NCBI GenBank assembly: GCA_000508965.1
Contig: BAHV02000010.1
Coordinates: 62,001 to 126,000, forward strand
DNA: 64,000 bases
Source of the DNA: Dielma sp000508965
GTDB taxonomy: Bacteria > Bacillota_I > Bacilli_A > Erysipelotrichales > Erysipelotrichaceae
Reading direction: 5' to 3'
The notes beneath the pieces were generated by a model. It was not told where the DNA came from. It saw nothing but the letters and a program-made list of their open reading frames with translations, and searched no databases. The translations under genes were made by a program, and so were the position numbers. Of this stretch, positions 8,992-17,000 are shown piece by piece (position 1 is the stretch's first letter; every line of letters begins with the position of its first letter).

Positions 8992-9080
8992 ATCATTCAC
9001 TCCTTTTCTTTACAAGGTACAGTTTATCAAGGAGGGGTTAAGCAGGCGGTAAAGAAAAGGGTTAAGATTTAGTAAAGAAC

Positions 9081-9740
9081 TTAATCTTCTTTCATTTTAA
9101 AGCCGATTCCCCAAACTGCTTCAATGTATTCCTCATTGCTGAATTCACGCAGCTTTCTTCTCAGATTACTGATATGTACCTTTAAGGAGCTTTCCATGCA
9201 GTCATTCTCTTCACCGATGCGTTCTAAAATCGTTGATTTGGGATTGACTTGAGAAGGGTGGGTCATCAATAGCTTCAAGATTGCATATTCGGTTTTGGTT
9301 AAGCGCACCGGCTGATTTTTTATCTGTACTTGATGGGTATGCAGATCAAGCGTCAAATCCTTAAAAACCAAGGCTGCGTTATGGGCAGGGTTCTCATTTC
9401 TTAGCTGAACCGTGATGCGGGCTAACAGTTCGCGGGTATCAAAGGGTTTTGTCATGTAATCAGCGGCACCCAGATATAACAGTTCCACCTTATCATTCAT
9501 ATCAGCTTTGGCGCTTAACACGATTACGGGAATGGCTTTGATTTTAGTTAGGACAGCCTCCCCTGACATCCCCGGCAGCATCAGATCAAGAAGAATCAGA
9601 TCCGGTGTCATAGTATCTAAAAATAATAGAGCTTCGGTTCCTGAATAACAGCGGTAAATCTGATAATTATTGCGGCTGAGCAGCTCTTGAAGCAGATCGC
9701 CAATACAGACATCATCATCAATGATCAGAATTTTTTTCAT
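9081..9740 (-). CDS. OmpR-family response regulator
   Basis: A 219-residue cytosolic regulator. The receiver domain has acidic residues D-D-D at 8-10, phospho-acceptor Asp52 in L-L-D-L-M-L-P-G, and Lys in T-K-P-F near 101. A C-terminal winged helix ends with Y-I-E-A-V-W-G-I-G-F-K. The start ATG 9740 begins M-K-K-I-L-I-I-D-D-D after a G-rich site; the open frame continues upstream but the extra residues are not receiver-like. It opens the operon with the ABC exporter and kinase, which it probably controls together with the kinase at 6357-7250. Confidence 0.93.
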   Translation of the reverse strand: MKKILIIDDDVCIGDLLQELLSRNNYQIYRCYSGTEALLFLDTMTPDLILLDLMLPGMSGEAVLTKIKAIPVIVLSAKADMNDKVELLYLGAADYMTKPFDTRELLARITVQLRNENPAHNAALVFKDLTLDLHTHQVQIKNQPVRLTKTEYAILKLLMTHPSQVNPKSTILERIGEENDCMESSLKVHISNLRRKLREFSNEEYIEAVWGIGFKMKED

Positions 9741-9856
9741 TTTCCGGCCCCGCTTTCTATACTCTTTATTGTAGTGAATTACCGATATAAAATCAACCAA
9801 GTGAACGCTGATTGCGATATTATGGTACAATAGGGCTAACAAATATGAGGGGCCCT

Positions 9857-10681
9857 ATGATAAAAAAATATATTGATACTGGCCGAGGCCGTGTCTATTA
9901 CTGGATGAATCAGCCAACGGTTTATAAAACAACATTGATGCTGACACATGGCTTGACAGCCGATCATACATTATTTGATCCCCAGCTTGACACATTGAAA
10001 GATATACGCATCATCACATGGGATATGCCGCTGCATGGCGAATCACGCCCTTATAATGATTTTTCATTCATTCATGCTGCCCAGGATATGAAACAGATTC
10101 TTGATCAGGAAGGGATTGATTCACTGGTTATGGCCGGGCAGTCAGCTGGTGGTTATGCGGTTCAAGTGTTTGCACATTTATACCCTCATCTGCTGGCCGG
10201 CTTTATCGCCATCGATTCTACGCCGCTTGGCAGTCATTATTATAAGCGTTCAGAAACTTTCTGGACCGATCATTATGATGCTTTTGCGGCCTTGCTGCCT
10301 TATCGCTGCTATTGCCGGCTGAGTGCCAATAACGCGGCCTTGCATAAAACGGCCAGAGAAGCTTTTTATGACTCACTGCTGCGCTTGGGAAAGGCGGAGC
10401 TGCTGAAGGCAGTGCGCAGTGTGTACCGTGATTTTAAGAAATATGATGAAGTAAAATTTCAATGTCCGGTCCTGCTTTGTCTTGGTGATCATGATCAGGT
10501 AGGCTATGTGTCAAAATATAATCAGATGTGGAGTCAGGCAACAGGTTATCCGCTTTGCATTATCCCGGATGCCGGGCATAATTCTAATTATGATAATGCG
10601 CCTTATTTCAATGAAGTAATAATAAAATTCATCAATCAGTTGGTAACTGGACAGGAAAACGGAGAAGGCTATGGAAATTAA
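9857..10681 (+). CDS. Alpha/beta hydrolase
   Basis: A 274-residue cytosolic alpha/beta-fold hydrolase of unknown substrate. The catalytic triad is readable: nucleophile Ser96 in G-Q-S-A-G-G, Asp in G-D-H-D-Q-V and His in D-A-G-H-N-S near the C-terminus. H-G-L-T (31-34) forms the oxyanion region. ATG 9857 lies just after GAGGGG. Its 3' end overlaps the next hydrolase gene by 11 bases, so both are probably co-expressed. It could be an esterase, lactonase or carboxylesterase; the sequence does not decide. Confidence 0.8.
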   Translation: MIKKYIDTGRGRVYYWMNQPTVYKTTLMLTHGLTADHTLFDPQLDTLKDIRIITWDMPLHGESRPYNDFSFIHAAQDMKQILDQEGIDSLVMAGQSAGGYAVQVFAHLYPHLLAGFIAIDSTPLGSHYYKRSETFWTDHYDAFAALLPYRCYCRLSANNAALHKTAREAFYDSLLRLGKAELLKAVRSVYRDFKKYDEVKFQCPVLLCLGDHDQVGYVSKYNQMWSQATGYPLCIIPDAGHNSNYDNAPYFNEVIIKFINQLVTGQENGEGYGN

Positions 10682-11582
10682 TGTGAATGAAATGATTGAA
10701 ATTAACGGCGTTAAACAATTTATCGCGGTACGTGCAAAGCATGCGGGCAATCCGCTGCTGCTTTATGTTCACGGCGGCCCCGGTGATGCGGCCTTGCCTT
10801 TGGTGCTGAAATATAATGGCGCGCTGGCTGAGCAGTATACGCTGGTTGTTTGGGAACAGCGGGGAGCTGGTAAGTCTTATTATCCGTTTACTGAATCAGT
10901 AACGATTGACACCTTTGCAGAAGATCTTCATATCCTGATTGAATATCTGCTGAAACGTTATCAGCAAAAGCAGCTGACCCTTGTCGGACATTCATGGGGC
11001 AGTGTACTGGGGATGAAAATCGCTGTTCTGTATCCGCATCTTTTGAAATGTTATGTCGGCTGCGGTCAGGTAATCGATATGACAGAAGGCTCAAAGCGGG
11101 CATGGGAATATGCGATGCAGGTTGCAGACCCTAAAACCAGAAATAAATTAATGGCGGTTGATCCAACGTATCAGGGGACAAATTGGTTTAATGATTTAAT
11201 GTTGGTTACTAAAACGGTGGTAAAGTATAAAGGCTCCTATTATGGTCATCGAAGCTATAATCCGATGATCAGGGATTTTATCTTTTCAAGCTCTTATTGT
11301 TTAAAGGATCTGATCAATCGGCAGAAAGGTTCTCTGCAAAGTATTCAAGCCTTGTGGCCTGAATTAATGTCAGTAAGCTTTAAGCATATCCATGACCTTC
11401 AAGTGAAAATTGTATTGATTGAGGGAAAACACGATCATCATGTTGACAGTGAGCTTGTTGTTGATTTTTATAATCAATTAACAAGTTTAAAGCAGCTGTA
11501 TCTCTTTGAGAAAAGCGGTCACTTTCCGCAATGGAGTGAGGCCAAGCAGTTTAACCGGATTATGATCACATTGTTGTCTTAA
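10671..11582 (+). CDS. Alpha/beta hydrolase, proline iminopeptidase-like
   Basis: A 303-residue cytosolic hydrolase with the H-G-G-P-G motif (34-38) and W-E-Q-R-G-A-G-K-S block typical of the S33 (proline iminopeptidase) group. The nucleophile is Ser107 in G-H-S-W-G-S, followed by an acid in G-K-H-D-H and His in S-G-H-F-P-Q-W. S33 enzymes release N-terminal proline from peptides, but many relatives hydrolyse other esters or amides. Its gene overlaps the preceding hydrolase, suggesting a two-gene unit. Confidence 0.8.
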   Translation: MEINVNEMIEINGVKQFIAVRAKHAGNPLLLYVHGGPGDAALPLVLKYNGALAEQYTLVVWEQRGAGKSYYPFTESVTIDTFAEDLHILIEYLLKRYQQKQLTLVGHSWGSVLGMKIAVLYPHLLKCYVGCGQVIDMTEGSKRAWEYAMQVADPKTRNKLMAVDPTYQGTNWFNDLMLVTKTVVKYKGSYYGHRSYNPMIRDFIFSSSYCLKDLINRQKGSLQSIQALWPELMSVSFKHIHDLQVKIVLIEGKHDHHVDSELVVDFYNQLTSLKQLYLFEKSGHFPQWSEAKQFNRIMITLLS

Positions 11583-11646
11583 GTGTGAATTGTTGTTTTT
11601 CTGGTTTGGGTGTGCCATAATAAATACAGCGAAAGTGAGGAATAAT

Positions 11647-11898
11647 ATGCTCGAATTTAAATTTGATACTCAGCTTTTAATCGAAGGAAAAAATCTTTCA
11701 GAAGATGCAATCAATGATTATATAACCGAACACTTTAAAGGTGATTGTCTGCTGGCGGTGGGAGATGATGAATTAATCAAAATCCACTTTCATACCAATG
11801 AACCATGGCAGGTGCTTGAATACGCGTCGTCTTTAGGTGAGATTTATGATGTTGTAATAGAAAACATGGAACGGCAGGCAAACGGTCAGCAAGGTTAA
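11647..11898 (+). CDS. Stand-alone FakA (DAK-phosphatase-like) middle-domain protein
   Basis: An 83-residue protein that matches only the linker/middle domain of fatty-acid kinase FakA. Visible are F-K-F-D-T near the start, G-D-C-L-L-A-V-G-D-D-E, I-K-I-H-F-H-T-N-E-P-W and an E-N-M-E-R-Q end, equivalent to the family's K-V-H-V-H-T-N-x-P and I-E-N-M-R-E-Q. The kinase DhaL domain and C-terminal FakB-binding domain are absent. ATG 11647 follows GTGAGGA. Length and clean start and stop suggest a functional small protein rather than a fragment; its role is unknown. Confidence 0.75.
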   Translation: MLEFKFDTQLLIEGKNLSEDAINDYITEHFKGDCLLAVGDDELIKIHFHTNEPWQVLEYASSLGEIYDVVIENMERQANGQQG

Positions 11899-11905
11899 GC
11901 AAAGG

Positions 11906-11935
11906 TCCTTTATGATTTATCATAGAGGATTTTTC
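11906..11935 (+). terminator. Terminator after the FakA-like small gene
   Basis: TCCTTTATGAT pairs with ATCATAGAGGA (one G-T), then TTTTTCTT. Confidence 0.7.
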
Positions 11936-12024
11936 TTGAATTATTTAATCCGATGACTGTTTATCCTCTAAATGATGAAGAAATATGATAAAATCAATAT
12001 TGATTACTAATAGGGAGCGATACG

Positions 12025-12750
12025 ATGAAAAAACCAATTATGATAGCATTTGATTATGGGCAGACAATTATTGATGAGCATCCGGTAGATTTTGTCAGAG
12101 GAACAGCCGAGGTTATGAAGTATGCTGCGGTTAATAAATTCAACAAAACACCGGAAGAAATTCAAAACATAGCGGCACAATTAAAAAAAGAACTCGGCAA
12201 TTTTGAACCGGGTCTTGACTTTGGTGATTATGGTGAAATCAGCAATTTAGCTTTTCAGGCATTTTTGTATGAATCACAGGGAATTGAATTGTCAATTTCA
12301 TATGAAGAAGCCGAATTGATTTTCTGGGACAGCGCTGCCTGGGGAAAAGCGGCGCAGGGGATTGAGGAATTGCTGGTATATCTTCATGATACCGGCATCA
12401 GAACCGCAGTTTTAAGTAATAACGTGTACGGACAGAAGGCGCTGAGCAGCCGTATCAACCGCATTCTGCCGGAGCATCATTTTGAATTTATCTTATCGAC
12501 AAAGGACTATTTATTCCGTAAACCCAATCGGCATATCTATGAGCTGCTGCTGATGAAGGCTGATTTACAGGCGGCAGATGTCTGGTATGCGGGTGACAGC
12601 TTAATCAACGATGTCGACGGCAGCCGCAATGCCGGTTTAATGCCGATTTGGTATACCGGTGCTAGTGAATCGTGGGAGCAAACGGATAGGGAATGCCTGC
12701 ATATCCAGCATTGGCACGAATTGATCGATTATTTAAAAGAGCTGCAGTAG
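12025..12750 (+). CDS. HAD-superfamily hydrolase with altered motif I
   Basis: A 241-residue cytosolic HAD protein. Motif I reads F-D-Y-G-Q-T (nucleophile Asp9/10), motif II L-S-N-N, motif III the R-K-P lysine, and motif IV G-D-S-x-x-N-D-V-D-G. The second motif I aspartate, usually the general acid (DxDxT), is Gly here. This F-D-Y-G-x-T variant is a recognised subgroup but its chemistry is unclear. The cap is the helical type between motifs I and II. ATG 12025 follows a GGGAGCG site. The substrate is unknown. Confidence 0.8.
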   Translation: MKKPIMIAFDYGQTIIDEHPVDFVRGTAEVMKYAAVNKFNKTPEEIQNIAAQLKKELGNFEPGLDFGDYGEISNLAFQAFLYESQGIELSISYEEAELIFWDSAAWGKAAQGIEELLVYLHDTGIRTAVLSNNVYGQKALSSRINRILPEHHFEFILSTKDYLFRKPNRHIYELLLMKADLQAADVWYAGDSLINDVDGSRNAGLMPIWYTGASESWEQTDRECLHIQHWHELIDYLKELQ

Positions 12751-12772
12751 CAGTTTTTTTTGTATTGTATAC

Positions 12773-12801
12773 TTGACATCAAATGTAAAGCGTACTATAC
12801 T
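12773..12801 (+). promoter_or_regulatory. Consensus promoter of the XRE regulator gene
   Basis: TTGACA at 12773-12778, 17-bp spacer, TATACT at 12796-12801. The spacer and -10 lie inside the first of two direct repeats. Confidence 0.8.
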
Positions 12802-12825
12802 ATAAATGTAAAGTTAACTATACTT
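12781..12825. promoter_or_regulatory. Two direct repeats, probable operators of the XRE regulator
   Basis: AAATGTAAAG-CG-TACTATACT (12781-12801) and AAATGTAAAG-TT-AACTATACT (12805-12825) are 24 bp apart. They cover the spacer, the -10 box and the transcription start, which suits autorepression by the regulator encoded just downstream. Confidence 0.6.
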
Positions 12826-12842
12826 AAAAAGGATGTGATTGC

Positions 12843-13052
12843 TTGCAGACACGAATACAGGAATTGCGTAAAGCAAAAAAGGTAACACAGAGTGAGTTGG
12901 CTGATGCGGTTAATGTGACCCGTCAGACGATTATATCGCTGGAGAATGGCAAATATAAAGCATCGCTGATACTTGCGCATAAACTGGCTCAATTTTTTTG
13001 TGTAACGATTGAGGAAATCTTTATTTTTGATTTAAAGGAGGAAAATCTATGA
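12843..13052 (+). CDS. Small XRE-family helix-turn-helix regulator
   Basis: A 69-residue single-domain HTH protein (Q-S-E-L-A-D-A-V-N-V-T-R-Q-T-I-I-S-L-E-N-G-K-Y). The family of about 70-residue XRE proteins usually sits in front of a small membrane protein, as here. The start is TTG at 12843, about 8 bases after AAAAAGGATG; no ATG is in frame. Its stop overlaps the next start (ATGA at 13049-13052), so the pair is translationally coupled. Overlapping repeats in the promoter suggest autoregulation. Confidence 0.88.
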   Translation: MQTRIQELRKAKKVTQSELADAVNVTRQTIISLENGKYKASLILAHKLAQFFCVTIEEIFIFDLKEENL

Positions 13053-13528
13053 AAGGAATCTTATGTGCCACAAAGGCAGTGACAAATGAGGCGTATCGTC
13101 AGGAGTTGGCAAAGAAACGAATTTATTATGTACTGATAATTATGGTGGGTGTCATTACCTTGGCGATAACCTACTTCGCATCAGCTAACGGCATTACATT
13201 CAATGAGCATCTGCATGGTACATTCGCGGGCATCGGGACTGGATTAATTTTGGCCGGGGCTGTGCTGATTATTAAGACACAGCTGACTTTAAGCAGTGAG
13301 GAGAAGCTGAAAGCAGCCCGTTTGAATAATTCTGATGAACGCAATATGGAAATCAGCAGCCGTGCCTTTCGCAGCGCAGCATTTATTATGATTCTCTCAT
13401 TTTATGTGACAGCTCTCATTGGCAGTATCATGTTTGATGAGCGTCTGATTCAATTCCTGCTGTTGAATATGAGTGTGTTATTAGCGGGTTATATTCTCTC
13501 ATATAACTATTATAAACGTAAATTATAG
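13049..13528 (+). CDS. Small integral membrane protein (DUF2178-like) paired with the XRE regulator
   Basis: A 159-residue protein with four predicted transmembrane helices (about 27-45, 55-75, 110-127, 133-150). A conserved-looking cytoplasmic loop with N-N-S-D-E-R-N-M-E-I lies between helices two and three. That D-E-R-x-x-x-I loop is characteristic of DUF2178-type membrane partners of small XRE regulators. AAAGGAGG precedes ATG 13049. The function is unknown; a regulator-sensor or stress-related pair is inferred from context. Confidence 0.7.
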   Translation: MKGILCATKAVTNEAYRQELAKKRIYYVLIIMVGVITLAITYFASANGITFNEHLHGTFAGIGTGLILAGAVLIIKTQLTLSSEEKLKAARLNNSDERNMEISSRAFRSAAFIMILSFYVTALIGSIMFDERLIQFLLLNMSVLLAGYILSYNYYKRKL

Positions 13529-13547
13529 ACCGTCTGACGGTCTTTTT
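13527..13547 (+). terminator. Terminator after the XRE/membrane pair
   Basis: AGACCG/CGGTCT stem with loop TCTGA, then TTTTT; it overlaps the stop codon. Confidence 0.75.
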
Positions 13548-13585
13548 ATTTGCGCGTATTCATATAGTAAAGCAGGGTGAAGCGT

Positions 13586-14266
13586 ATGAAACGAATGAAA
13601 CTATTAATCATCTGCGTGGTGGCTGCGGCTTGCTTTTTTATCAGTGAGCATTTTGTCGCGGCCGTTCAGGATGCGATTTACGCGCCGTTATCAGGAGCAG
13701 TGATCGTTTTAGATGCCGGGCATGGCGGTAAAGATGAAGGGGCAATGATGGATGGTGTCACTGAAAAAGCCATTAATATGGCTATTGTTACAAAGCTGCA
13801 GGCGCTGTTTGAAGAAGCGGGAGCTACGGTTGTACTAACGCGTAAGGATGAAAATGATCTCTCCTCGCCGACAGCTGCCAATCATAAGCGTGAAGATATG
13901 AAGAACCGCATTAATATTATCAATGATGAAAAGAATGATTTGCTGCTTAGCATCCATCTGAATAGTTATAGTGATACTTCAGTGAAGGGGGCGCAGACTT
14001 TTTATCCAAAGGACAGTTTATCCAGTGAACTATTGGCGAGCTGTATTCAGGTACAATTTTTAGCAGTTGACAGCCGAATGTCCCCTAAATCGGGTGATTA
14101 TTATTTATTGAATAATTCCCGGATTCCCGCGGTATTGATTGAGTGCGGTTTTCTCTCCAATGACCAAGAAAGGGAGCAGCTTCAGCAAGCGGATTATCAA
14201 GATAAGATAGCGAATCTGATTTTCGCAGGTACGCTGAATTACTTTAAGGAATTGAGTTATGAATAA
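13586..14266 (+). CDS. N-acetylmuramoyl-L-alanine amidase (Amidase_3), membrane-anchored or secreted
   Basis: A 226-residue peptidoglycan amidase cleaving the MurNAc-L-Ala bond. An N-terminal hydrophobic signal/anchor (about 6-24) is followed by the catalytic domain. Zinc ligands are visible: His in L-D-A-G-H-G-G, Glu in V-T-E-K-A-I-N, and His in L-L-S-I-H-L-N-S. The catalytic Glu is in L-I-E-C-G-F-L-S-N. Size and organisation resemble CwlD-type single-domain amidases. ATG 13586 is preferred because AGGGTGA precedes it; a GTG at 13577 is an alternative. Confidence 0.9.
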   Translation: MKRMKLLIICVVAAACFFISEHFVAAVQDAIYAPLSGAVIVLDAGHGGKDEGAMMDGVTEKAINMAIVTKLQALFEEAGATVVLTRKDENDLSSPTAANHKREDMKNRINIINDEKNDLLLSIHLNSYSDTSVKGAQTFYPKDSLSSELLASCIQVQFLAVDSRMSPKSGDYYLLNNSRIPAVLIECGFLSNDQEREQLQQADYQDKIANLIFAGTLNYFKELSYE

Positions 14267-14286
14267 AGCTGGTTCGCCAGCTTTTT
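14266..14286 (+). terminator. Terminator after the amidase gene
   Basis: AAGCTGG-TTCG-CCAGCTT hairpin with UUCG tetraloop, followed by T residues; it overlaps the TAA. Confidence 0.8.
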
Positions 14287-14293
14287 GCGTAAT

Positions 14294-14316
14294 AAAAAAA
14301 CGCCCCTAAACAGGCG
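14294..14316 (-). terminator. Terminator downstream of tRNA-Ala(CGC)
   Basis: On the minus strand, CGCC and GGCG form a short stem, followed by seven T. Confidence 0.5.
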
Positions 14317-14328
14317 CTGTTTGTATAT

Positions 14329-14404
14329 TGGTGGAGCTTAGGGGGATCGAACCCCTGACCTCCTGATTGCGAACCAGGCGCTCTACCATCTGAGCTAAAA
14401 CCCC
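14329..14404 (-). tRNA. tRNA-Ala, anticodon CGC
   Basis: A 76-nt cloverleaf with encoded CCA. The acceptor GGGGTTT pairs with AAGCTCC, D-arm GCTC/GAGC, and anticodon stem CCTGG/TCAGG with loop TTCGCAA gives CGC, reading GCG. The T-arm AGGGG-TTCGATC-CCCCT is intact. The body is nearly identical to the tRNA-Ala(UGC) at 16148-16223, so it is probably a duplicate with a changed anticodon arm. Confidence 0.92.
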
Positions 14405-14464
14405 ATTTCTTTTACAATTATAGCACTAATCGTAAAAAAGAAAAGGGGTATTTTATTTTTTGCA

Positions 14465-15157
14465 TCATGATTCATGAATGACTTTATATTGCAGTCTGAG
14501 ATATGAATCTTCAAGTACAGTGCAGGCTTCAAGCTGCAGCACGCCAAGCTGATCCAATTGCTTGGGATCATGTATGGCTTCACCGTCAATCAAGGTTGCG
14601 ACATTCTTGCCGCCGATTAAAATCGGGGCGATGACCAGATCAATCTGATCCAGCAAATGTTCTCTTAAGAATAAACCGTTCAAAGTACCGCCGGATTGAA
14701 TCGTAATGCGTTCAATCTGATAGCTGACAGCTAAGCAATCCATTAACTTCGGCAGATCGAGGACCGGCTGTGAAATAATATGCAGATTGCTGATGGATAA
14801 ATCATAGGCCGGGTGCTTGGGATTGGCTGTGACAAGGATCAGCTGTTTCAGCTTTTGGCATAAGGCCTTGACGCCATGGGCGTTCAGATGCGGCTGATTG
14901 TCAATGATGACGAAGGACACCGGTGTCTTGGCAAGATTCAGATCTGCTTCATTCATGCCGATTTTTGCCATTACCCGTCCGGTATTCAGTGACCAGAGAT
15001 CCTGACATTGTTCGATTTCATAATACTGATGCAGACCTTCACGCACCCCTTTAACTTTAGGGAAATCACGATCTACATCAAGACAATCATGATCGCCGGT
15101 GCATATTTTACCATCGGCTGACATCAGCATAAATAATGTACAAATAGGTTTTTTCAT
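14465..15157 (-). CDS. RibD C-terminal domain (dihydrofolate-reductase-like) protein
   Basis: A 230-residue cytosolic NAD(P)H-dependent reductase fold. The N-terminus reads L-F-M-L-M-S-A-D-G-K-I. The conserved C-terminal block I-Q-S-G-G-T-L-N-G then L-I-D-Q-I-D-L-V-I-A-P-I-L-I-G-G is the RibD-C signature for cofactor binding. Stand-alone members outside riboflavin operons act on unknown substrates. Its ATG lies one base downstream of the stop of the AraC-type regulator gene, so the two form an operon. Confidence 0.82.
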   Translation of the reverse strand: MKKPICTLFMLMSADGKICTGDHDCLDVDRDFPKVKGVREGLHQYYEIEQCQDLWSLNTGRVMAKIGMNEADLNLAKTPVSFVIIDNQPHLNAHGVKALCQKLKQLILVTANPKHPAYDLSISNLHIISQPVLDLPKLMDCLAVSYQIERITIQSGGTLNGLFLREHLLDQIDLVIAPILIGGKNVATLIDGEAIHDPKQLDQLGVLQLEACTVLEDSYLRLQYKVIHES

Positions 15158-15158
15158 T

Positions 15159-16022
15159 TTATATGTTCCTGCTTTCTTTAATTGCTACCCATATTTCAAA
15201 GGGATAAGCGGATTGATTCATTTGCTTATCGGGGTAGATTTCTAAGTCGTAATTGCCCAGCGGTTCAAAATTACTGGCTGGAAAATAATCAGTATATATT
15301 TGATGCCACGCTTGCTGGATCACTTGCGGAAGCTGGCCGCTGCCTTTAAAACAAAGCCAGGTTAATGCCGGGATTTCAATGCTTTCAGAATTGATTGGGC
15401 AAGCATCACTGGCGCTGCCGATCAGATAATTTAAATGACTTTGATCGGCTGCTAAGCAGCAGGCGGCAATTCCGTTGAGGAAGGTGTCAGCGCTGAAATT
15501 CATCAGCGTTAGAAGCGTTTGATCCTTTTCGCATTGCTTCCAAAATTGAGGAATATCATCGCGGTAGATGGATTCTGAAATCGGAAATCGGCAGCTTGTG
15601 CCGAAAAGCGTGAAACTGGGCCGCTGACGTTTGATGACATGAAATGCAAGCGGTGCGGTGCTATGACTGACAATGATTCGCGCAAAACGCTTAGCAGGCT
15701 GTTTTTGCTGTCTGATTTCAGAAGGTGATGCACCGTGAAAACGATGAAATGCCTTCGTAAAGCTTTCCGGTGTTTCATAACCGTATTTATAAGCCAGCTC
15801 AGTAATCCGGCAATCACTGTTCAATAACTCTGCGGCTGCCATGCTCATTCTGCGGGAGCGGATGTATTCACCGGCCGAAACTTCACAGACAGCTGAAAAT
15901 AAGCGTTGAAAATAGAATTCAGAATAACCGCTCCGTTTTGCCAGATCACTGATTGACAAAGCATCTGCCAAATGATCCTCAATGTAGCACACAGCGTATT
16001 CAATTGCGGATAATGTACTCAT
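15159..16022 (-). CDS. AraC-family transcriptional regulator with GyrI-like effector domain
   Basis: A 287-residue regulator. The N-terminal double HTH (about 10-105) includes S-I-S-D-L-A-K-R-S-G-Y-S-E-F-Y-F-Q-R-L-F and I-T-E-L-A-Y-K-Y-G-Y-E-T-P-E-S-F. The C-terminal about 160 residues resemble a GyrI-like (SOUL/BmrR type) small-molecule binding domain, as in Rob- and SoxS-like drug-responsive activators. ATG 16022 follows AAGGAAGC; the longer open frame upstream is not conserved-looking. It probably controls the RibD-like gene 1 base downstream. Confidence 0.85.
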   Translation of the reverse strand: MSTLSAIEYAVCYIEDHLADALSISDLAKRSGYSEFYFQRLFSAVCEVSAGEYIRSRRMSMAAAELLNSDCRITELAYKYGYETPESFTKAFHRFHGASPSEIRQQKQPAKRFARIIVSHSTAPLAFHVIKRQRPSFTLFGTSCRFPISESIYRDDIPQFWKQCEKDQTLLTLMNFSADTFLNGIAACCLAADQSHLNYLIGSASDACPINSESIEIPALTWLCFKGSGQLPQVIQQAWHQIYTDYFPASNFEPLGNYDLEIYPDKQMNQSAYPFEIWVAIKESRNI

Positions 16023-16111
16023 TTTTTTGCTTCCTTTCTTCATCATTATAACAAAGTCAAAATCTTTCTGCCTGTCTGTTTCTGCGCAATGCAGGCAAAC
16101 TTTTTTAAAAT

Positions 16112-16136
16112 AAAAAAACACTTGCGAACAAGTGTT
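16112..16136 (-). terminator. Terminator of the tRNA-Ile/tRNA-Ala(UGC) transcript
   Basis: On the minus strand AACACTTG-TTCG-CAAGTGTT followed by T residues; perfect 8-bp stem. Confidence 0.8.
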
Positions 16137-16147
16137 TATCTTTTAAT

Positions 16148-16223
16148 TGGTGGAGCTTAACGGGATCGAACCGTTGACCTCCTGCGTGCAAGGCAGGCGC
16201 TCTCCCAGCTGAGCTAAAACCCC
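16148..16223 (-). tRNA. tRNA-Ala, anticodon UGC
   Basis: A 76-nt cloverleaf with encoded CCA. Anticodon stem CCTGC/GCAGG with loop CTTGCAC gives TGC. Acceptor GGGGTTT/AAGCTCC is intact. It is co-transcribed with the upstream tRNA-Ile, with 17 nt between them. Confidence 0.95.
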
Positions 16224-16240
16224 ATGTATATTAAATTCGA

Positions 16241-16317
<77 letters not shown>

Positions 16318-16338
16318 ATACTCATCGAATGCTTGTAT

Positions 16339-16367
16339 ATATTACCATGGAGATTTATGATTGTCAA
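16339..16367 (-). promoter_or_regulatory. Promoter of the tRNA-Ile/tRNA-Ala operon
   Basis: Minus-strand TTGACA (16362-16367), 17-bp spacer, TAATAT (16339-16344), about 20 bp before the tRNA-Ile 5' end. Confidence 0.75.
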
Positions 16368-16482
16368 CAATAAAATTAAAAAAATCTAATAATAATAATC
16401 AGTTTCTCAATTATTTTTGAAATTTCCGAAACAGCAGCTATTTGTATATGAACTTCCAGTTTATTATAAAATGGATATATCT

Positions 16483-16890
16483 TTAAATTAAATCAAAAGT
16501 AAGTATTTGTTGATCTGTATCAATAACTATCTGTATTTGATTATCAGAAATTTGAATATTATAGAAAATACTTGTAAAGCTACCCAATGATGTAGCGTCA
16601 CTTTGCTTTTTGTCTGCCATCCATATTATATGTTTTCCTTGCTGTTCATTGACTTGAATTGTCTCTAAATAGCAGGGAGTGTTTGTGGTTTCTGTTAGAT
16701 AAGAAAATTTACTGTTGGACATACTATTTTGTAGGTTATTTTTATATATCTCAAAACGTTCACGTTGCTTTGCTTCAGTTTCATAAATATAAAGGTTATC
16801 ATCATCAATAAGAGTATAACTATTATCAAAGTAAGCAGCACCTTGTAATTTATTAATAGATTTTACTTTTACAAATGAATAATTTTTCAT
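16483..16890 (-). CDS. Hypothetical protein, AT-rich, true start probably upstream
   Basis: A 135-residue protein from the first ATG; I do not recognise it. Beta-strand-rich pattern, rich in N, Q, Y and D, no membrane helix. The reading frame stays open and protein-like for another 36 codons (to 16998) with segments such as I-G-N-N-E-Y-F-L-L-L-N-H-E. The only clear Shine-Dalgarno (AAAAGGAG at 16993-17000) would serve an ATT codon at 16981-16983, giving about 166 residues. Either a rare ATT start or a lost 5' part is implied. Base composition is clearly more AT-rich than neighbours, suggesting acquisition beside the tRNA genes. Confidence 0.55.
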   Translation of the reverse strand: MKNYSFVKVKSINKLQGAAYFDNSYTLIDDDNLYIYETEAKQRERFEIYKNNLQNSMSNSKFSYLTETTNTPCYLETIQVNEQQGKHIIWMADKKQSDATSLGSFTSIFYNIQISDNQIQIVIDTDQQILTFDLI

Positions 16891-17000
16891 GTAATATAAT
16901 TCATGATTTAATAATAGAAAATATTCATTGTTTCCAATATTGCTAATGTGTTGGAAATCATTATCTGTTTCACTTGTTGGAATTTTAACACACTCCTTTT

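Noticed and set aside
13678..13881. Minus-strand ORF inside the amidase gene, and similar antisense frames elsewhere
   Set aside because: They lie opposite well-supported genes, lack ribosome-binding sites and show no domain.
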